Positions 61,034-64,000 of a stretch of DNA of 64,000 bases are shown here, in pieces (position 1 is the first letter of the stretch; each line of letters starts with the position of its first letter). The stretch covers positions 682,001-746,000 of the forward strand of contig CAWIOF010000004.1 of NCBI GenBank assembly GCA_963837715.1. The letters are read 5' to 3'. This DNA comes from JANYLB01 sp963837715 (lineage in GTDB: Bacteria > Actinomycetota > Acidimicrobiia > IMCC26256 > JANYLB01). Below the pieces are notes generated by a model that saw only the letters and a program-made list of their open reading frames with translations, was not told where the DNA came from and made no database searches. The translations under genes and the position numbers were made by a program.

Positions 61034-62302
61034 ATGGCCGTGGCGACCGAAGAGCCGTCTCTCGCCGATCACCGCGACGGACCGACGTCGGGTCCGTATC
61101 TCCGCTGGTCGCTGGCGCTGCTGTCGTTCGGTGCGGCCGCCCTCCACTTCGCGTACGCGCCGACCCACTTCGACGAGTACTGGTTGTACGGCGTGTTCTT
61201 CGTGACCGTCGCGTGGGCCCAGCTCGCGTGGGGTCTCGCGGTGCTCATCAAGCCGTCGCGTGTGTTGTTGTACGCCGGCCTGTTGAACGCCGGCGTGATC
61301 GCGCTGTACCTCCTGTCGCGCACCGTCGGTGTCGGTGTCGGTCCGATGGCGAGCACCTCCGAGCCGTTCGGGTTCCCCGACACGCTCTGCGCGGTGCTGC
61401 AGGGTCTGATCGTCGTGGGCTGCGCGGCGCTGCTCGCCAAGCCGTCGTTGGCCCGTCGACCGCTCCGGATGGGTTCGTTCTGGCCCGGGCTCGCGGTCGC
61501 AACGGCCGTCGCGGTCATCGTTGCCTCGAGCGCGTCGCTCAGTCCGTCGTCGGGTGGCGGTCACTCACACGACGGCGACAGCGCGCACGCGGCGTCGGAT
61601 GCGGCGGCGGGCGCCGGCGGTCACGACCACAGTGCGACGGCGACCGAGGCAACCGCAGGCGGATCGACCACGGTCGCGACCGGCGATTCACCCTGTGAGC
61701 AGGCGGGACCACCGTCGTCGGAGGGTCAGACCCAGGGTGAAGGTCACAACCATCGCGGTCCCTCGGTCCAGAAGCCGCTGACCCGCGAGGAGCGGATCAC
61801 CCTTGCGCAGCAGCAGGATCTCGCCCGGACCGTGGCGGTGCGGTACCCCACGCTCGCCGACGCCAAGAAGGGCGGGTACAACGCGAGCACGACCTACGTG
61901 CCGTGCATCGGGACGCACGTCACCAACACTCGGTACGCACTCAAGTTCGATCCCGCGAATCCGTCGGAGCTGCTGTACGACGGCACCGCGCCCGACTCGA
62001 AGATCGTCGGACTCAGCTTCCTGGTCTTCAGCCCCCAGGGTCCGCCCGAAGGGTTCGCCGGCGAGAACGACTTCTGGCACACCCACTCGAGCAACGGTGG
62101 ACTGTGCATGAAGGGGATCGTGATCGGCGCGGAGTCGATGAGCAAGGAAGAGTGCGAGAGTCTCGGTGGCAAGAAGGTCGGCCTCAAGGGCGTCTACATG
62201 GTCCACGACTGGATCGTTCCCGGCTGGGAATGCAGCTGGGGTGTGTTCGCCGGTGAGTGCCCCGAGCTCGGCGGCAAGCCCGGAAAGGACGCCTGGAGCT
62301 AG
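61034..62302 (+). CDS. Membrane protein with histidine-rich linker, unknown function
   Basis: The 422-residue protein has about five N-terminal hydrophobic helices (about 22-165). A histidine-rich stretch (GGGHSHDGDSAHAASDAAAGAGGHDHSA, about 173-200) and a long soluble C-terminal domain follow, with FWHTHSSNGGLC and MVHDWIVPGWECSWG. The His and Cys residues suggest metal binding on the outer face. Full-length family is not recognised. ATG 61034 has a GGGGGG site upstream. The stop overlaps the convergent hydrolase stop (CTAG). Confidence 0.7.
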   Translation: MAVATEEPSLADHRDGPTSGPYLRWSLALLSFGAAALHFAYAPTHFDEYWLYGVFFVTVAWAQLAWGLAVLIKPSRVLLYAGLLNAGVIALYLLSRTVGVGVGPMASTSEPFGFPDTLCAVLQGLIVVGCAALLAKPSLARRPLRMGSFWPGLAVATAVAVIVASSASLSPSSGGGHSHDGDSAHAASDAAAGAGGHDHSATATEATAGGSTTVATGDSPCEQAGPPSSEGQTQGEGHNHRGPSVQKPLTREERITLAQQQDLARTVAVRYPTLADAKKGGYNASTTYVPCIGTHVTNTRYALKFDPANPSELLYDGTAPDSKIVGLSFLVFSPQGPPEGFAGENDFWHTHSSNGGLCMKGIVIGAESMSKEECESLGGKKVGLKGVYMVHDWIVPGWECSWGVFAGECPELGGKPGKDAWS

Positions 62303-63039
62303 TCGGGAGTCGGCGAGCTCCAGAGCCGTTGGAGCGCGGCCGCCGTCTCGGCGGCGCGCTCCCACGGCCACCAGTGGCCACACGGCAGCATCTCGAGGCG
62401 CGCGTCGAGGCGCGCCGCCAGGCGCTCACCGAACCGCGGCTCCACGAACGGATCGTCGCGACCCCACAGCACGAGCGCCGGCCGGCGCGGCATCGCGTCG
62501 ACCGCGGGCTGCCACTCGGCGCCGATGTCGACCGCAGAGCGGTAGAGGCCGAGGATGCAGTTCCCCATGGTCGCGTCGATGTGCGGCGACTGGAGCGCGG
62601 CGAGGTCGGCGGGTGCACCGGCGCCGGCGAGCCCTTCGGTCCGCTCGGCCGTGCTCATCGACGCGAACGCGCCGACCATCTCCTCGCCCGCGCCAGGGGT
62701 CTGCCAGAGCTGTGCCATGTCGTGCCACCGGTACTCCGCGTCGACGGTTCCCGCTCCGCACGCGAGCGTTCGGATCAGGTCAGGACGGGTCGACGCAACC
62801 CGTTGGACGATGAGGCTCCCCCAATCGTGGCCGACGAGGTCGACGGGCTCGCCGACGACCTCGAGTTGCGCGACGAGCCACCCGACGTAGGTCTCCTTGT
62901 CGGGGGAGAAGCCGTCGGGGAGCGGGATGCCGAACCCGGGCAGCTGCGGGGTGAGCACGTCGGTGCGGTCGAGCCGCTCGAGCACCGGACCCCAGAGCGC
63001 GGGTGTGTCGGGGACACCGTGGATCAGGACTGCAGGCAT
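62299..63039 (-). CDS. Alpha/beta hydrolase, haloalkane dehalogenase/epoxide hydrolase-like
   Basis: The 246-residue hydrolase has the oxyanion HGVPDTPALWGPV, an aspartate nucleophile in VGHDWGS (Asp near 72) and a C-terminal GHWWPWE histidine. The Asp nucleophile is the mark of haloalkane dehalogenases and epoxide hydrolases rather than serine esterases. Substrate unknown. ATG 63039 is fixed by TAGGCT 6 nt upstream. Confidence 0.85.
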   Translation of the reverse strand: MPAVLIHGVPDTPALWGPVLERLDRTDVLTPQLPGFGIPLPDGFSPDKETYVGWLVAQLEVVGEPVDLVGHDWGSLIVQRVASTRPDLIRTLACGAGTVDAEYRWHDMAQLWQTPGAGEEMVGAFASMSTAERTEGLAGAGAPADLAALQSPHIDATMGNCILGLYRSAVDIGAEWQPAVDAMPRRPALVLWGRDDPFVEPRFGERLAARLDARLEMLPCGHWWPWERAAETAAALQRLWSSPTPD

Positions 63040-63259
63040 TCGCGGAGCCTACGCGCGCAGTCACCCGGCGGATCGGGGCGCGACTCGGCCCACCGGTCTG
63101 CGGCGAATCAGCACGGTGGGCCGGTCGTTCCCGCCGTACCGCCCGGGCGCACCCGGTGGTACGGACATGGCACCAGTCTCACGGCGCGCGTCGGTTCCGT
63201 CCGTTCCCGCGCCGACAGCCGGGGTGTGCGCGAGCCGACACTCGCGCCCGCCGCGTGCG
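63040..63259. other. Intergenic region
   Basis: This 220-bp stretch holds the TAGGCT box (63046-63051, minus strand) of the hydrolase gene. The remainder shows no credible gene, hairpin or repeat that I can support. Confidence 0.4.
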
Positions 63260-63916
63260 CTAGCGCGCCCGCCGCTCCAGGGCGTCGGGGTCGAGCACCT
63301 CGATGCGGCTCCGTCGCACGCTCAGGATCTGGTCGTCTTCGGCCGACTTGAGGACCCGGTTCGCGGTGGGTCGCGAGGTGCCGGCGAGCGACGCGATGTC
63401 GTCCTGGGTGAGGGGGATCACGACGCTGCCCTCGTCGACCCGGTAGGAGTGGCCGAGCTCGACGAGTCGGCGCAACACCCGGGTCTCGGCCGGGATGAAG
63501 AGGGCCTCCTGCAAACGGCTCGAGAGGCGGCGCACCTGGGTCGACAGCACCTCGATGAGGAAGCGGTCGACTTCGGGGTGCTCGCGGCGCAGGGTCCCGA
63601 ACTGGTCGCCGCTCAGCGTCTGGGTCTCGACCGACTCGAGCGCGACGACGGTGCCGGTGCGTCGGGAGTCGGGTGCGAGCAGCGCGCCCTCGCCGAACAC
63701 GTCACCCGGCCCGAGCACCGTGAAGGTCGACACGTCACCGAGCGGGGTGGTGGCCCGCACCGCGACGTGGCCCTTCGCGATGAGATGGAGCGCATCGCCC
63801 AGGTCGCCCTCGTGGAACACGACCTCACCGCGCGCGTACTTCCGTCGACGCGTGCCACTCAGCACCTTGCGTCGGTCCTCTTCGGTCAGCCGCCCCAGCA
63901 GTCCTTCTTCGCCCAT
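63260..63916 (-). CDS. Crp/Fnr-family transcriptional regulator
   Basis: The 218-residue regulator has an N-terminal cyclic-nucleotide-binding fold (about 20-125; FHEGDLGDALHLIAKGHVAVR, GPGDVFGEGALLAPDSRRTGTVVA) and a C-terminal winged HTH (about 150-210; LTQDDIASLAGTSRPTANRVLKSAE). FGEGALL-RRTGT fits the cAMP phosphate-binding cassette, so it may respond to cAMP made by enzymes such as the cyclase at 2075; that link is inference. ATG 63916 lies 9 nt after TACATT. Confidence 0.9.
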   Translation of the reverse strand: MGEEGLLGRLTEEDRRKVLSGTRRRKYARGEVVFHEGDLGDALHLIAKGHVAVRATTPLGDVSTFTVLGPGDVFGEGALLAPDSRRTGTVVALESVETQTLSGDQFGTLRREHPEVDRFLIEVLSTQVRRLSSRLQEALFIPAETRVLRRLVELGHSYRVDEGSVVIPLTQDDIASLAGTSRPTANRVLKSAEDDQILSVRRSRIEVLDPDALERRAR

Positions 63917-63925
63917 TCGGAGAAG

Positions 63926-63931
63926 AATGTA
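63926..63931 (-). promoter_or_regulatory. -10 box of Crp/Fnr promoter
   Basis: TACATT lies 9 nt before ATG 63916. Confidence 0.5.
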
Positions 63932-64000
63932 CCTGAAGGGTCGGGTCGGAGTCGCTCCCGGCGTGGGGCCGGACGGGGCCGGCCGCTCCGGCTCAGCTGG

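Overview
The window reads as chromosome of a high-GC actinobacterium, most likely a member of the class Acidimicrobiia or a close relative. This is inferred from several things seen in the sequence: very GC-rich codon use, GAF-ANTAR regulators, a class F sortase, a single-membrane secretome with lipoboxes and signal peptides, a bcc-aa3 type respiratory chain (Rieske protein with extra membrane segments, diheme cytochrome c) and many leaderless promoters. I see no rRNA, tRNA, CRISPR array, transposase or phage gene.

Layout. 1-9.6 kb: a truncated flavoprotein, a glycine-rich secreted protein, an alpha/beta-hydrolase/class III cyclase fusion, a nitronate-monooxygenase-like protein, a sortase paired with its probable substrate (a DUF3494 ice-binding-like surface protein), a secreted HExxH protein, and a TetR/ferredoxin/P450 module with a perfect palindromic operator. 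9.9-15.3 kb: two GAF-ANTAR proteins, a conserved hypothetical, an SDR, a carotenoid oxygenase and a thioesterase. 15.4-19.3 kb: leuA behind a leucine-rich leader peptide and attenuator, then a copper amine oxidase broken by two frameshifts. 19.3-27.6 kb: a minus-strand set of small enzymes and stress genes (VOC proteins, hydrolases, UspA, TerC) plus secreted proteins. 27.8-40.7 kb: two giant secreted modular proteins (2007 and 2014 aa) with near-identical internal repeats, flanking a HhH-GPD repair protein. 40.7-42.8 kb: an OmpR-type two-component system. 42.8-50.4 kb: cytochrome oxidase and bc complex genes arranged divergently. 50.4-63.9 kb: acyl-CoA synthetase, UBP zinc finger, MFS and MMPL transporters (the latter with a divergent TetR and paired operators), polysaccharide and PIG-L deacetylases, a His-rich membrane protein, a hydrolase and a Crp/Fnr regulator.

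Three cross-cutting signals stand out. (1) About fifteen starts sit 6-10 nt behind a TANNNT-like -10 box, so leaderless transcription is common and resolves many start codons. (2) An approximately 75-85 bp dispersed repeat (core GGCTCGATCGCTCACC) occurs at least six times, mostly directly behind a stop codon; one copy supplies the N-terminus of ctaF. (3) Six single-base disruptions in five genes are all net +1 insertions of G or C, including one in ctaE, which looks more like systematic sequence error than decay.
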